64,000 nucleotides of DNA from Clostridia bacterium UC5.1-1C12 (GTDB taxonomy: Bacteria; Bacillota_I; Bacilli_A; Erysipelotrichales; Erysipelotrichaceae): the NCBI GenBank assembly GCA_001305055.1, contig BBZX01000001.1, forward strand, positions 620,001-684,000, read 5' to 3'. Made by a program: the position numbers and the translations under genes. Position 1 is the first letter of the stretch. Every line of letters begins with the position of its first letter. The notes below the pieces were generated by a model. The model did no database searches, was not told the DNA's origin, and saw only the letters and a list, made by a program, of their open reading frames with translations. Shown in pieces: positions 49,063 to 59,679 of the stretch.

Positions 49063-49878
49063 ATGAAAAAATTAGTAAGTATAATTGTTCCCGTATATAA
49101 TGTTGAGGACTACCTCGCTTTTTGTCTTGATTCGCTGCTGATGCAAACTTATGAGAATATTGAGGTAATTGCTGTCGATGACGGTTCAACCGATAGCTCA
49201 TTGGCAATTTTAAATGCTTATGCGGCAACGGATCAGCGTCTGCGTGTAATCTCACAAGCAAACAGCGGTCCGTCAGCGGCTCGCAATCTTGGCTTGACGA
49301 TATGTCATGGTGAATACATAACGTTTATGGACAGTGATGACTGGGCTGAGCTGACCTTGATCGAAAAGCTAGTGAATGCCTTGGAAACCGATCAAAGCGA
49401 TATTGCGATCTGCGGACACTGGATTGCCGGCAGTCATTTTAAGTTTAAGGTCAGAAACCGCAAGTCATGTGTTCTTGATCAGAAGCAGGCTGTGAAAATG
49501 ATTCTTCAGGATAAAGTCATTAAAAATTATGCATGGGGAAAGATGATCCGCCGAAATCTGCTGCCCGCACTCCGATTTCCTCTCGATCAGATCTATGAGG
49601 ATGTACGTTCCATTTATAAAGTATTTCTTCAGGCATCTCGCTTTTCACTGCTGAATGAGCCGCTTTATTATTACCGGATGCGTCAGGGCAGCATTACATA
49701 TTCACTGCCTGCGATGAATGCCGCTGAAATGAAAAAGGCTTATCAGGAACAGCGGCATGCGATTGCGAAGTTTTATCCTGAGCTGATCAGCTGTACCGAT
49801 ATGAATCTCTTTAAAGCCAATTTTCTAATTCTTTATACCGCTGCCCGTGATAAGCTGATGATGATTAAGCCAGTTTAA
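49063..49878 (+). CDS. Family 2 glycosyltransferase
   Basis: 271 residues. The GT-A fold motifs are present: VSIIVPVYNVEDYL, AVDDGSTDSS, NSGPSAARNLGL and the metal-binding MDSDDW. The C-terminal half has the EDV base-like motif (YEDVRSIYK). It would transfer a sugar from a nucleotide donor to a surface polymer or lipid. It is a single gene, not in a capsule cluster. AGGTGA precedes the ATG, and an AAGCCAG/CTGGCTT terminator overlaps the stop. Confidence 0.88.
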   Translation: MKKLVSIIVPVYNVEDYLAFCLDSLLMQTYENIEVIAVDDGSTDSSLAILNAYAATDQRLRVISQANSGPSAARNLGLTICHGEYITFMDSDDWAELTLIEKLVNALETDQSDIAICGHWIAGSHFKFKVRNRKSCVLDQKQAVKMILQDKVIKNYAWGKMIRRNLLPALRFPLDQIYEDVRSIYKVFLQASRFSLLNEPLYYYRMRQGSITYSLPAMNAAEMKKAYQEQRHAIAKFYPELISCTDMNLFKANFLILYTAARDKLMMIKPV

Positions 49879-49893
49879 CACTGGCTTTTTTCT
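49869..49893 (+). terminator. Terminator of the glycosyltransferase gene
   Basis: AAGCCAGT and ACTGGCTT form a hairpin followed by TTTTC, overlapping the stop codon. Confidence 0.85.
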
Positions 49894-49946
49894 TTACTTC
49901 ACCCGCTGATTATGCTAAATTGAAACTGACGAAATGAGGAATGAGT

Positions 49947-50709
49947 ATGGGTACTTCATCAAGAAGAATGGATATATTTAATCTGCTTCAGAAGAATAAG
50001 GCGGTGGAAGTCAGCGAGTTGGCCCGTTTGTTTAATGTGTCGACGATGACGATTCGGCGTGATTTGGAAATGCTTGAAAAGCAGGGGTTGGTAACAAAGA
50101 ATTATGGCGGCGCGCAGCTGAATCAGGGGGCTGCAATTGAACCGAGCTTCACCTTAAAACAGAAAACCCAAATGAATTGTAAGAGTGCGATTGCCAAAGA
50201 AGCGGCCCGTTTTGTACAGGATGGTGACAGTATTCTTATCGACTGTGGTACAACCACTCTGCAGCTTTGCCGTTTCATTCAGGATAAGCGGATCACGGTT
50301 ATTACGAATTCATGGCCGGCGATCAGCTATCTGCAAGCAAATCCCAAGATCAAGCTGATTCTGGCGCCCGGCATCTATTCCAGCACCAGCAATGGTGTGA
50401 TCTCTGCCATGACGATTGATTTTTTCATCAGTTTCAAGCCGATAAGGTATTTGTCGGCAGTCAGGGCTTTGATTTAAACGAGGGCGCCACAGTACCGGAC
50501 ATGGAGGATTGTCAGGTTAAGCGGGCATTGATTAAAAGCGGACGTAAAAAATTCTCATGATCGACCATGAGAAATTCAACACTCATTATTTATGCCGGCA
50601 CGCGGCTGCCGGTGAATTTGACGTGATTATTACGGACAACCAGCTTGACGCTGCTTTGCGCGCTGAGGCTGAAGCATTAAAACTGCCATTGATTCTGGCT
50701 AAAGATTAA
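49947..50709 (+). CDS. DeoR family transcriptional regulator (two frame breaks)
   Basis: About 255 residues. The N-terminal winged helix is typical (ARLFNVSTMTIRRDLEMLEKQG) and is followed by KNYGGA. The C-terminal DeoRC sugar-phosphate-binding domain has ILIDCGTTTLQL, VITNS, and, after the breaks, VFVGSQGFD and MIDHEKFN. Such proteins usually repress sugar catabolic genes and sense a phosphorylated sugar. No catabolic operon is adjacent, so the target is unknown. Breaks lie near 50423 (T6 needs T7) and near 50551 (TT needs TTT). Confidence 0.85.
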
Positions 50710-50732
50710 GCCGCAATGGCTTTTTTTATTTA
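50709..50732 (+). terminator. Terminator of the DeoR gene
   Basis: AAGCC-GCAAT-GGCTT followed by a long T run immediately after the stop. Confidence 0.85.
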
Positions 50733-50779
50733 AAAAAACTATAGGATATCCTCCCCCAACAAGATTTTAGGCATCGTTA

Positions 50780-51085
50780 TCAGACAGCGGTTCCAACGTT
50801 TATAAAACTTTCCAAGCCTTGCTTTGACACTTGCGCATGAACCTCTTCATTTTCAAGTGTCCAATGCAAAATATAGGTTACTTTACCTATATATCTGGTT
50901 AAACGAAGCGGCGCCCTGCCTTCTTTTACAGCATTGAAATCTTCTTGACGATGAGTGCGCTTTATGTATTTTACATCTATAACACCGGGCTGTGAAAGAT
51001 AAAATTCCGCGACCTCTTTCATCAAAACTTCAATTTCATCCTGCTTATCAATTTTAGCTTCATAAATACATATTTCATTAAACAT
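50780..51085 (-). CDS. Small alpha/beta-barrel-like protein, 101 residues
   Basis: The sequence alternates strand, helix and strands (NEICIYEAKIDKQDEIEVLM; GVIDVKYIKRTHR; KVTYILHWTLENEEVHAQVS), like dimeric alpha-beta barrel proteins of the antibiotic biosynthesis monooxygenase type. No catalytic residue can be assigned. It is a separate gene on the minus strand. Function unknown. Confidence 0.5.
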   Translation of the reverse strand: MFNEICIYEAKIDKQDEIEVLMKEVAEFYLSQPGVIDVKYIKRTHRQEDFNAVKEGRAPLRLTRYIGKVTYILHWTLENEEVHAQVSKQGLESFINVGTAV

Positions 51086-51168
51086 CAGACATCCTCCGCT
51101 GCTTTAAGTTACAAGCTTATTTCAATACATAAAATCACACAAGAGCTAAATTGCCGACATCTTCGGTG

Positions 51169-51863
51169 TTATTCACGATAAATCCGTTTATTGGAACGGA
51201 AATACTGCTTCCATTTGCAGCAGTCATTCAAGTGCAGCATGACATGACGGGTGGGCGGCATCAGCAATAAACCCGCAACATCCTTTTGCCCCAAAAATCA
51301 AGCAGCCACATTGAATCTACATGCTCACTCACACCTTTGACAGCCCATATTTTATCTAAATCTTCAGCCTGCACTTGACGCCGCATATCCGCTGCATGAA
51401 GCTCATTTACAATCGTACGGGTACGCAGCGATACCTGCCTGCGATAATTCAATAAAGCTTTAATATCCACCTGATGACTGAATTGAAGAATTTCATCATC
51501 TGACCAGGCATTGCCGGTATCAGTGTTATCAACCCTCATAGCCTGCTGCCACCCGGAATCAAAAAGCTGTTCCTGTCTGGCAGCAAGATAATTCATCGTT
51601 AAATCTTCGATCCGTGCCGTATGCCACAGCACCCACGCTATTGTCTCATCCTTGCTGGTTGCCATATAGGCATATTCTTGAACCGTCAGATCATTTAAAA
51701 GCTCATCAACCTCATTCACAGCTGCCATTCTATTGTCTGAAAGATGCAGTGATGCGTGAATGGTTAAAAATAATTCTTTAGCTGCTTCAAGCTGGTCTGG
51801 CTTCCGGATTATCTTTTGTAAAGCTTTATGCTGCTCACTTAATCCTTCTCCAAAATACTTCAT
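51169..51863 (-). CDS. DinB family protein (one frame break)
   Basis: About 231 residues, a four-helix bundle with metal-binding His positions: a first in WVLWHTARIED, a second in HQVDIK and a third in PTRHVMLHLNDC. The last lies past a frame break near 51289, where AAAA should be AAAAA. DinB/YfiT proteins are metal-dependent, often thiol transferases, and can be damage-induced. The ATG at 51863 has GGAGG upstream. It lies just after the cell wall amidase gene. Confidence 0.82.
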
Positions 51864-51887
51864 GAATGATCCTCCCATGCCATTGCA

Positions 51888-52631
51888 TTATTCCATAGCG
51901 ATACCTAACTCATGAAGCAGCCCCTTGACGATTGCCATACTGAGCTGATTCTGACCATCATCACTCATCAGAAAGTCAGCCTCTTCATTATCGGTTAAAA
52001 AGCCCATTTCCACAATGATGCTCGGTATTTCATTTTCCATCAGCAGCTGCAGAAGATTCACTGACGCATCCTTAGGCTCCCGGTTAATCAGTCCATCAAT
52101 CTTCTCTAATTCCGCATTGACCGCATCGCTCAGTGCCATGGCCTTCGCATCATCAAAATACACATAAATCTCACTGCCCTTGACCTCACCGGCCAGATCG
52201 GTTGAATTGCAGTGCAGGGATACAAAATAACTGGCATCAGACGCATTGGCAATCGCGCTGCGTCCGCGCAGATCTGCCACATTATCATCCGGCCAAGGTA
52301 CATTATCATCCTCTCGGGTCATAATGACATTCACCCCATAATACTCAAGCGCACTTTTAATCTTCTTGGCCACGGTCAAATCAATATCCTTCTCCAAAAT
52401 ACCATTATAAGATACCGCCCCATTATCATAACCGCCATGACCCGGGTCAATAACAACGGTCGGCTTTTCCTGCTGTTCCACAATCGGCGGTTCTACATTC
52501 GCATTTACTTCCTCATGCATAAACAGACCAATCAAAAATTGAATACTCATTGCCAATAGGGCGATTACCGTTAAACATCCTACTGCGAAAATAATACAAT
52601 GCTTTATATTTAAACGTCTGCGGCGTTTCAT
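51888..52631 (-). CDS. N-acetylmuramoyl-L-alanine amidase, membrane-anchored
   Basis: About 247 residues. A basic N-terminus and one membrane helix (CIIFAVGCLTVIALLAMSIQF in part) precede an Amidase_3 catalytic domain. The Zn2+ ligands are visible in VVIDPGHGGYDNG (His), the Glu of ILEKDID, and FVSLHCNS (His), with the catalytic Glu in IIVEMGFLTD. It cleaves the amide bond between MurNAc and the peptide stem. It is followed by the DinB gene 24 bases later. Confidence 0.9.
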   Translation of the reverse strand: MKRRRRLNIKHCIIFAVGCLTVIALLAMSIQFLIGLFMHEEVNANVEPPIVEQQEKPTVVIDPGHGGYDNGAVSYNGILEKDIDLTVAKKIKSALEYYGVNVIMTREDDNVPWPDDNVADLRGRSAIANASDASYFVSLHCNSTDLAGEVKGSEIYVYFDDAKAMALSDAVNAELEKIDGLINREPKDASVNLLQLLMENEIPSIIVEMGFLTDNEEADFLMSDDGQNQLSMAIVKGLLHELGIAME

Positions 52632-52726
52632 ACTTATCACCATCCAGCTATTATTAAACCTTATTTGCTGCCTGATTGCTACTGATTATGTATAATCCGA
52701 TAATTTCCCATAATTAAAAGCCGTGA

Positions 52727-53577
52727 TTAAGCCTGAACCTGCTTCAGATCATGAATGATTTCCATAATGATCTCATAAGCGTCGCTTTCTTTATTTAACC
52801 GGGCTTTATAGCGATCGAAGATTTTTAACGTTTTCTGCGGATACTCATCAATATAAGCTAATCCATAATGAAGAACCGCCTCCGTTTTATCATTACGAGT
52901 ATCAATGGCCGTCAGCAGCATCTTTTCACCTTTGGGATTCTTCGCTGCCACATAGGCCGTAGCCAATTCAACTTCAAGCGCATAAGCCAGAAAATCGTTC
53001 ACATAGCTGAACTGCTTATTGAAGCGCAGCACAAAATCAATGATTTTTGGTAATAGCACGGATCATTCATCCTCCCCTGTTCCATGCATTCATCCAGATA
53101 ATCAACGATGATGCTGTGCAGATCGATGCCGTCATTTACCTCATAAGTGATGCGGTCAAAATTATCCAGTTCAAAACATTTGCACATCTTAAAGAAACGC
53201 TGAAAACAACTCTCCAGCTGTGCAATCTTTTCGCAATCATCAAGCTCAGCCTCACATAAGTCATCAAGCTGTTTAGAAATCAAGCCGTAATGTTCAAACT
53301 TAAACTGATGGAACTTGCTGAGAATGAGATAAATAGCCTCATCGATAAAATCACGCGGATAAATGCTGCATGTATCATCAATCGTACATGTTTCAAAAAT
53401 TTTATCGGAAACCTTTAAATCATTCCAATTCCTTGTCAATTCATCAACGATCTGTTCATAGCTCCACGTGCAGCCCATCGCTTTTAATTTTTCCATCATC
53501 AGCGACTGATCCATTATTTCAAGATCATCATACATTTTATCCATTTTTTCAGCTAATTGTTTTTCATCAATCATCAT
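52727..53577 (-). CDS. Hypothetical helical protein (one frame break)
   Basis: About 280 residues, largely helical and acidic. The N-terminal part reads EKMDKMYDDLEIMDQSLMME, a cysteine-bearing middle region includes FFKMCKCFELDNFD, and the second frame continues LLPKIIDFVLRFNKQFSYVN to the end. The frame breaks near 53055. The start codon overlaps the stop of the DUF188 gene (TAATG), so it is coupled to that gene. No known domain is recognised. Confidence 0.6.
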
Positions 53578-54017
53578 TATTTACGCTCTCTTTCTATACA
53601 GCTGATTAATGCCTCGATAAATCGCTCATCATCAGCCTCACTTCGTTTTTTTATATGCCCGCAGCGCTTTGTCTGTTTGCGGATCTTGATTCCATCACTG
53701 CGCTGATTTAAAAGCTGAAGAATGCTTCCATCATCAAATTCCATGCCTGAGGGATGCAGACAGACTGCCTTCTTCCCCAATGCCAGCGCCGCTAAGCCGG
53801 TATCCTGGGTAACAAGCAAATCAGCTTCTTGTATACGTTTCAGAATCTCAAAATCAGTATGATCATGACCTTGATCAACAACGATGATTTCAATGCCGCC
53901 GATCGCATACTGATGAGCCGTATCACATACCAGAGTAACCGGTATATCCCTTTGCTGAGTGACCCATAAGCATTCATCAATGACCGGACAGCCGTCACCA
54001 TCAATAAACAAACGCAT
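53577..54017 (-). CDS. DUF188 family protein (YaiI/YqxD)
   Basis: 146 residues matching the YaiI/YqxD family throughout: FIDGDGCPVIDECLWV, VVDQGHDHTDFEIL, ADLLVTQDTGLAALALGKKA and the C-terminal DDERFIEAL. The family has a PIN-like fold with conserved acidic residues, but no activity is established. It sits between a HAD phosphatase gene and a hypothetical gene and overlaps both by TAATG-type junctions, a three-gene operon. Confidence 0.9.
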   Translation of the reverse strand: MRLFIDGDGCPVIDECLWVTQQRDIPVTLVCDTAHQYAIGGIEIIVVDQGHDHTDFEILKRIQEADLLVTQDTGLAALALGKKAVCLHPSGMEFDDGSILQLLNQRSDGIKIRKQTKRCGHIKKRSEADDERFIEALISCIERERK

Positions 54018-54833
54018 TATTCATCACCCGCAAGCAGACCGGCAGCAATGAATGCCTTGCAGAAGCCATCATGATCTAAATCATCGGTAATCAAATCTGC
54101 CGCCGCTTTTAAGCTTTCCTTCGCATTGCCCATCGCGATACCCACTTGGCACAGCTGAATCATGTCAATATCATTAGCGCCGTCACCAATCGCAAGCGTC
54201 TGCGTAAGATCAGCGTTTAAAACATCAAGCAGCTTCAAAATCGCCTTTGATTTAGAAACTCCCTTAATCGCAATTTCGCCGCTTTCCGGACCAAAAACCG
54301 GTACTGTACATGGAATGATCTCAAATTGGTGGCCGAAATGATCGGCAATCTGCTGATATGAACAGCTGCCTTCAAGGAAACAAATCTTACTGACATCCTT
54401 GCCATAATAGTCTCGGCTGGCTTTCAGACAGGCTGTAAAAGGGTGTTCGCTCACATCCGTCAGTCCCATTAGCTGCATGAGCTTAGGAATACAATTTTCA
54501 CTGGCATAAAGGCCGCCGCTGCATTCCACAAAGTAATCCATCTGATGATGATCAAGCATATCCACAATGCGCTGACTTCTGCCTGCTTCATCACTAAATG
54601 CATCAATACCTCCCCCTCGTTTTCCAGATAGCTGCCACCGGCACAGATAAAGCCGTTAAACCAACTGCCATAATATTATCATGCAGCTCAGCCTTACTGC
54701 GGCCCGTACACAGATAGAGCTTATGGCCCCTTTTCTTTAACTGCTCACACGCCCATAATGTGCTCTTTGACAATACGCCGTCATTACCGACTAACGTACC
54801 GTCTACATCAATAAATATGATCTTCTGTTCCAT
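54017..54833 (-). CDS. Cof-type HAD phosphatase (two frame breaks)
   Basis: About 272 residues. The HAD motifs are FIDVDGTLVG (nucleophile Asp), LCTGRS, an SKAILKLLD lysine and AIGDGANDIDMI. A C2 cap lies between motifs, as in Cof enzymes that dephosphorylate sugar phosphates or cofactors. Breaks are near 54660 (T3 needs T4, restoring VGFNGFICAGGSYLEN) and near 54607 (one G missing). First gene of the operon with DUF188. Confidence 0.85.
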
Positions 54834-54896
54834 GTCCTACCTCATTCTTTCCCTAGTATTATATAAGATTCCAGAACTTCTGTCTATTTATCCAAA

Positions 54897-54926
54897 TAAA
54901 AACTACCGCGTTGAACGGTAGTTTCA
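54897..54926 (-). terminator. Terminator of the PEPCK-like gene
   Basis: AAACTACCGTT and CGCGGTAGTTT form a stem followed by TTTATTTG on the minus strand. Confidence 0.8.
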
Positions 54927-54928
54927 GA

Positions 54929-56623
54929 TTATGAATTCTGGATAAAATCAAGCAGCTGCTGAGCGGCCTCATTTAAGCCTGTGCGGTCTTCTTTGCTAAA
55001 ACCAAGATGCGTAAAGATTTCCCCGACAAAAACATTATTGGCATACAGGCAATCAAATACCTTATCAATCAGCGGTGCGCAGACATCTTGTTTCTGCATC
55101 GGTCCGAAAGGATTCGCAAAATAAGTCTTTGATAAACCGACTTCCTGAGTCGTACCCAATGCCATACGCTGACCTTGAACACAAATGTTCTTTACTTCTT
55201 CCTTATCGGCAATTCTTCTTAAACCAATAGCTTCACCATAGTTGTTGGCATAGGCAAACAGATCGATGCGATGATTTGTCGCTACCACATCATAAGGAGC
55301 TGCCGGTGTAATAACACGCGCATTGGCACTGTCTGGATTCAAGAATACTGAACGGTCCATATCACGGTATGGCGTACCCTTATCAAGATCATCCAAACGG
55401 ATGAAGGCACCGATTTCTGTACCCTGACCGTAAGGGATGCTGTCTTCGATATGAATCGTACCCATATCATCAAAGACAACTTCAATATCTGAAATCACTT
55501 CATTGCCTAAGGCACGCAATGCTTCAATTGATTCCGACTTACCGGCTCCGGAATCACCCATCAGCATGATTCCCTTGCGCTTGCCGTCCTTCAAGGTAAT
55601 ATTCACAAACGCGCCGTGAATTGGCAGCCAGCCTTTCTGCATCATTGCTAAATTATGCAAAGTCAGAGACATTTTCTTAATATAGCCAAAATACTCGATC
55701 TGCTGACCATAAGATACTGAACCAACCCAAATATCTTCTTCGGTATCATGATAGAAAGTTGTTTCATTCTTGCCGTCCTGGTTCCCAAACAAACAGATCA
55801 GATCCGGTTTTTTCGCGCATTCATCAGCCGTCGCAATTTCAAACAAGTTTGCCAATGAAATCCCCGAACACATGAAATCACGATGGAAATAAATGAAAGC
55901 TAACATACTGCCGATCTTAGCCGGGAAACAGAACCATTCATCCGCATTGCCGCTGAATGAATCAACCGGATTGTCCGCTCTTTCCACAAACATACCCGTC
56001 CGTTTATTAGAACGTGTTGTCAGCAGTAAAGGTGTACGCAGCATGACTGAATCAAACATTGGAATTTCTTTAAGCCGATCATATCTTGCCGATAGTTTGC
56101 TCTTATTGATCCGCACTGCCGCTGCTGCATTTGTTCCTGCCTGCAGCTGACGGTATACCTTATTCTTTCTGCCCTGAACCTTTTGTTCAAGATTACGATA
56201 AATATCACGGATCAAACGGTTAAAATTAGAATCAGCCGTTACATAGCTGGACTCCTGAAGGGCATTCCCCGATCCGATATTAGTGACTGAAAAACGCTGA
56301 TGACGCTTCCAGAAATTATACAGTTCTTCGATGAAATCGAGCAGCAACGTCTTATCATTCAGATAATAGCTCTCTACTTCATCACATTCTAAAATTGTCA
56401 GTTCTCTGAAAAGCTTCGTAATCTCAACCTTTGCCTGACGGGTTGATTTACCATTAACAGCCCATGCATATAATTCAGGATCCGTAGTTTCCAAATCATC
56501 AATAAAAGATTCCACAAGATTTTTAAACGTTGGTGAATTCAACAGCTCTGCCGGTGTACGTGCATACGATGCGCTGAAATTCAGTATTGCCATCTGTTCA
56601 TTCATATACAATGTTTCTTTCAT
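54929..56623 (-). CDS. PEP carboxykinase-like P-loop protein
   Basis: 564 residues in one frame. The C-terminal half has a P-loop GIMLMGDSGAGKSESIEAL followed by EVISDIEVVFDD and later blocks (RVITPAAPYDVVATNHRID, YFANPFGPMQK). The loop is closer to that of HPr kinase (GDSGxGKS) than to the GxSGTGKT of ATP-dependent PEP carboxykinase, but the overall fold group is the same. The N-terminal 200 residues are helical and not recognised. It is the type often labelled PEP carboxykinase in Firmicutes; a true carboxykinase activity is uncertain. The ATG follows GAGGG. It lies between proS and the HAD operon. Confidence 0.65.
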   Translation of the reverse strand: MKETLYMNEQMAILNFSASYARTPAELLNSPTFKNLVESFIDDLETTDPELYAWAVNGKSTRQAKVEITKLFRELTILECDEVESYYLNDKTLLLDFIEELYNFWKRHQRFSVTNIGSGNALQESSYVTADSNFNRLIRDIYRNLEQKVQGRKNKVYRQLQAGTNAAAAVRINKSKLSARYDRLKEIPMFDSVMLRTPLLLTTRSNKRTGMFVERADNPVDSFSGNADEWFCFPAKIGSMLAFIYFHRDFMCSGISLANLFEIATADECAKKPDLICLFGNQDGKNETTFYHDTEEDIWVGSVSYGQQIEYFGYIKKMSLTLHNLAMMQKGWLPIHGAFVNITLKDGKRKGIMLMGDSGAGKSESIEALRALGNEVISDIEVVFDDMGTIHIEDSIPYGQGTEIGAFIRLDDLDKGTPYRDMDRSVFLNPDSANARVITPAAPYDVVATNHRIDLFAYANNYGEAIGLRRIADKEEVKNICVQGQRMALGTTQEVGLSKTYFANPFGPMQKQDVCAPLIDKVFDCLYANNVFVGEIFTHLGFSKEDRTGLNEAAQQLLDFIQNS

Positions 56624-56750
56624 CTTTTATCCCTCGTATCTTTCTATAAGCCTACATTCTATCGTACGCTTAGCCTTTCTAATTATACACACAAAAATTT
56701 TCAGTGTAAAGTTAGTTCTTTTTCATTCTTCAATGAAAACTCTTACATCT

Positions 56751-58439
56751 TTAAAAACGATCCTTTACTTCATCAATAACCTTTGTCAGCTCAACATCAA
56801 AGCCTTCAGCTTCATCACGCATCTTAAACTCAACAAGACCTTCGCCAAGTTTACGGCCTAAAGTGATACGGCATGGAATACCTACTAAATCCATATCCTT
56901 AAATTTAACACCCGGACGTTCATCACGATCATCAAGCAGAACCTCAAAACCTGCCGCGCTCAGCTGTTCATATAATACTGCCGCAGCCTTTTTCTGAGCT
57001 TCATCCTTCATTGAAACAATCACTAAAGCCACTTGGAACGGCGCTACTGATTTTGGCCAGATCAAACCATGTTCATCATTATGCTGTTCCGCAATCGCTG
57101 CCATACAGCGTTCCAGACCGATACCGTAGCTGCCCATCACAACCGGATTCAGCTTATTATTAGCATCAAGATAATTCAGCCCCATAGTCTGAGCATATTT
57201 AGTTCCCAGCTTGAACGTATTACCAACCTCAATGCCCTTGGTAAATACCAGCTTTTTACCGCAGCATGGGCAGACATCACCCGCCTGAACACAGGCCACA
57301 TCAGCAACAAGATCCGCTTTAAAATCCTTTAAATTAACATTTTCAATATGATAATTCGTTTTATTGGCACCAACGATGAAGTTTTTCATCTTAGCAACCT
57401 CACGATCCATGACGATCTTAATCCCTAAACCGACTGGGCCGGCAAAACCGACAGCCGCTTTCGTAATCCGTTCTACATCATCAAAAGCCGCCAATTCAAT
57501 TTCATTTGCCTGAAGCAATTTCAATGCCTTGGTTTCATTCAATTCACGGTTTCCCTTAAGCAGAAAGGCTACAAATTCACCATCTACCTTATAGAGCAAT
57601 GTCTTTACAAAAGAATCAGCTGTTTTATTGAAGAAGGCAGCTACTTCATCAATCGTCTTCGCATGCGGTGTTTCCACTTCATTCATCGCTAATTCAGCCT
57701 CATCGCTGACCTCACTCGTATCGATAACCTCAGTGATTTCTAAATTACTTGAGAAGTCACAGCCCTCACATTGAACAACTGTATCCTCACCGATTTCACA
57801 GATTGCCTGGAATTCCTCAGACAGCAAGCCGCCCATAGCACCGGTATCTGCCTTAACGATTTTATAATTCAGACCCATGCGGTCAAAGCAAGCCTTATAA
57901 GCGTTAAACATCTTCATATAAGAAGTATGCAGGCCCTCAAGATCAGTATCAAAGGAATAAGCATCCTTCATGATAAACTCACGGACGCGAATCAAGCCGT
58001 AACGAGGACGGGTTTCATCACGGTATTTCGTTTGAATCTGATAAAGATTATACGGAAAGCTCTTATAAGAAGCACCGTTCATACTGGCGGCTACCGCAAA
58101 TAATTCTTCATGGGTTGGTCCCAATACATAATTTTTCTGATAACGATCCTTTAACGCGAACATATTGCTGCCAAACGCTTCACGGCGGCCTGACTTTTCA
58201 TAAACCTCTTCAAGAATCAGGGCCGGCATCAATAATTCCTGAGCTCCGGTACGATCCATTTCCTCACGAACAATATTTTCTACCTTTTTTAATACCCGAT
58301 ATCCCATCGGCATGATCATATATACGCCATTGCTGGTTTTCTTGATCATTCCGCTTCTGACCAGCAGGTTGCCGCTTGTTGATTCTTCATCCTTAGCATT
58401 TTCTCTTAATGTATAAAAGAAGCTCTCACTCAATTTCAT
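56751..58439 (-). CDS. proS: Prolyl-tRNA synthetase
   Basis: 562 residues, intact and of the usual bacterial (ProS type 1) length. Class II motifs are visible: motif 1 around MPMGYRVLKKVENIVREEMD, motif 2 TKYRDETRPRYGLIRVREF, and motif 3 with MGSYGIGLERCMAA. An INS editing domain (YbaK-like, about residues 225-390, including KTLLYKVDGEFVAFLLKG) lies between motifs 2 and 3 and clears Ala-tRNA-Pro. An anticodon-binding domain closes the protein. No T-box is seen upstream. It is followed by the PEPCK-like gene 127 bases later. Confidence 0.95.
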   Translation of the reverse strand: MKLSESFFYTLRENAKDEESTSGNLLVRSGMIKKTSNGVYMIMPMGYRVLKKVENIVREEMDRTGAQELLMPALILEEVYEKSGRREAFGSNMFALKDRYQKNYVLGPTHEELFAVAASMNGASYKSFPYNLYQIQTKYRDETRPRYGLIRVREFIMKDAYSFDTDLEGLHTSYMKMFNAYKACFDRMGLNYKIVKADTGAMGGLLSEEFQAICEIGEDTVVQCEGCDFSSNLEITEVIDTSEVSDEAELAMNEVETPHAKTIDEVAAFFNKTADSFVKTLLYKVDGEFVAFLLKGNRELNETKALKLLQANEIELAAFDDVERITKAAVGFAGPVGLGIKIVMDREVAKMKNFIVGANKTNYHIENVNLKDFKADLVADVACVQAGDVCPCCGKKLVFTKGIEVGNTFKLGTKYAQTMGLNYLDANNKLNPVVMGSYGIGLERCMAAIAEQHNDEHGLIWPKSVAPFQVALVIVSMKDEAQKKAAAVLYEQLSAAGFEVLLDDRDERPGVKFKDMDLVGIPCRITLGRKLGEGLVEFKMRDEAEGFDVELTKVIDEVKDRF

Positions 58440-58533
58440 TTTTCTTTTCTCCCTTAATAAATTGTACTGCGATCCTTAATCATCACTTTACGGATCATAT
58501 CATTTTTCTCCACCGGAAATGGTATCCTAGTGG

Positions 58534-59679
58534 TTAGTATCTGCATCGCTTATTCGCCACTTCTATTTTCTCATTCATTTCATCAAAACAGTCGCCGATA
58601 ATCAATGGTTCATTGGTTATATGCGGGCCAAATACCTCTGCCTGACAGCCTGGCTTAAAATTATTCCTGACCAGAATCGTTGCCATTTGGGTCTTCAGGT
58701 CATACGACAGCACACTGGCTATAAATTCCTGTGTAACACCGGCGCCATTAACACCATACAGATGTGCGCTGAATTTCGGCAGACCGGCATAAAAGCAACA
58801 TCTGCCGGGCGGTTTTCCGCTTTGCTTAATTCAGACAGGAAGAACGCCAGCCGCGCTTCACTGATTTCACCTTTTTCATATACCTCATCAATCAGCATAC
58901 GATACGCCTTCACAACCGTGGCTATGTAATACGTTGATTTCATCCGGCCTTCAATTTTCAATGAAGCAACACCGGCATGAATTAAATCCGGAATATAGCG
59001 GGCAGCCATCAGATCCTTGCTGCTCATTGAGAACAGCTCCTGATCATCATTCAGCTTTTCACCGCCCTTATACAGCCGATATTTCCAGCGGCAGCTTTGC
59101 GCGCAGCCACCGCGGTTCGCATCACGATTAGTCATATTATTGGATAACGTACAGCGGCCGGAATAGGATATACACATACCGCCATGAATAAAGGCTTCGA
59201 TGGGCAGCGGTGAAGCAGCCGTTGTTGCCTTAATATCTTCAAGCGTACATTCCCGAGCCAATACCACCCGATCAACTCCCTTGCTTTGCCAAAATTTAGC
59301 GGCCAATGAATTGCAGGTGGAGTGCTGGTACTCAAATGTACCTCAAGCTTCGGTGCTGCCGCTTTGGCAGTCATTGCAATCGTTGCGCTGGCACAGATTA
59401 CAGCCGTTACGCCGGCATCCTCCAACTGTTTTAAATATTCCTTTAAATCATGCATATCCTCTTCATGCGGCAGCATATTCACAGTCACATGAATACGGGC
59501 GCCATGAGCATCGGCAAACTTAACCGCCTCTCGAATATCCTCAATATCAAAATTGCTTGCCCGGGATCGCAGAGAGAATTTTTGCCGCCGATATAAACAG
59601 CATCAGCGCCATACAAGATTGCTATTTTCAAACGCTCAAGATCACCGGCCGGTGATAATAATTCGATTCTCTGTTTCAT
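58534..59679 (-). CDS. U32 family peptidase, TrhP-like second subunit (frame breaks)
   Basis: About 382 residues when joined. It starts RIELLSPAGDLERLKIAILY and carries the U32 signature EAFIHGGMCISYSGRC, then NRGGCAQSCRWKY and SLKIEGRMKS. The continuation in the other frame ends with VANKRCRY. In B. subtilis the pair yrrN-yrrO (TrhP1-TrhP2) is needed for 5-hydroxyuridine in tRNA; this gene matches the second, larger protein. Its ATG overlaps the stop of the first (ATGA). At least three breaks occur, near 59570, 59320 and 58780. Confidence 0.85.
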
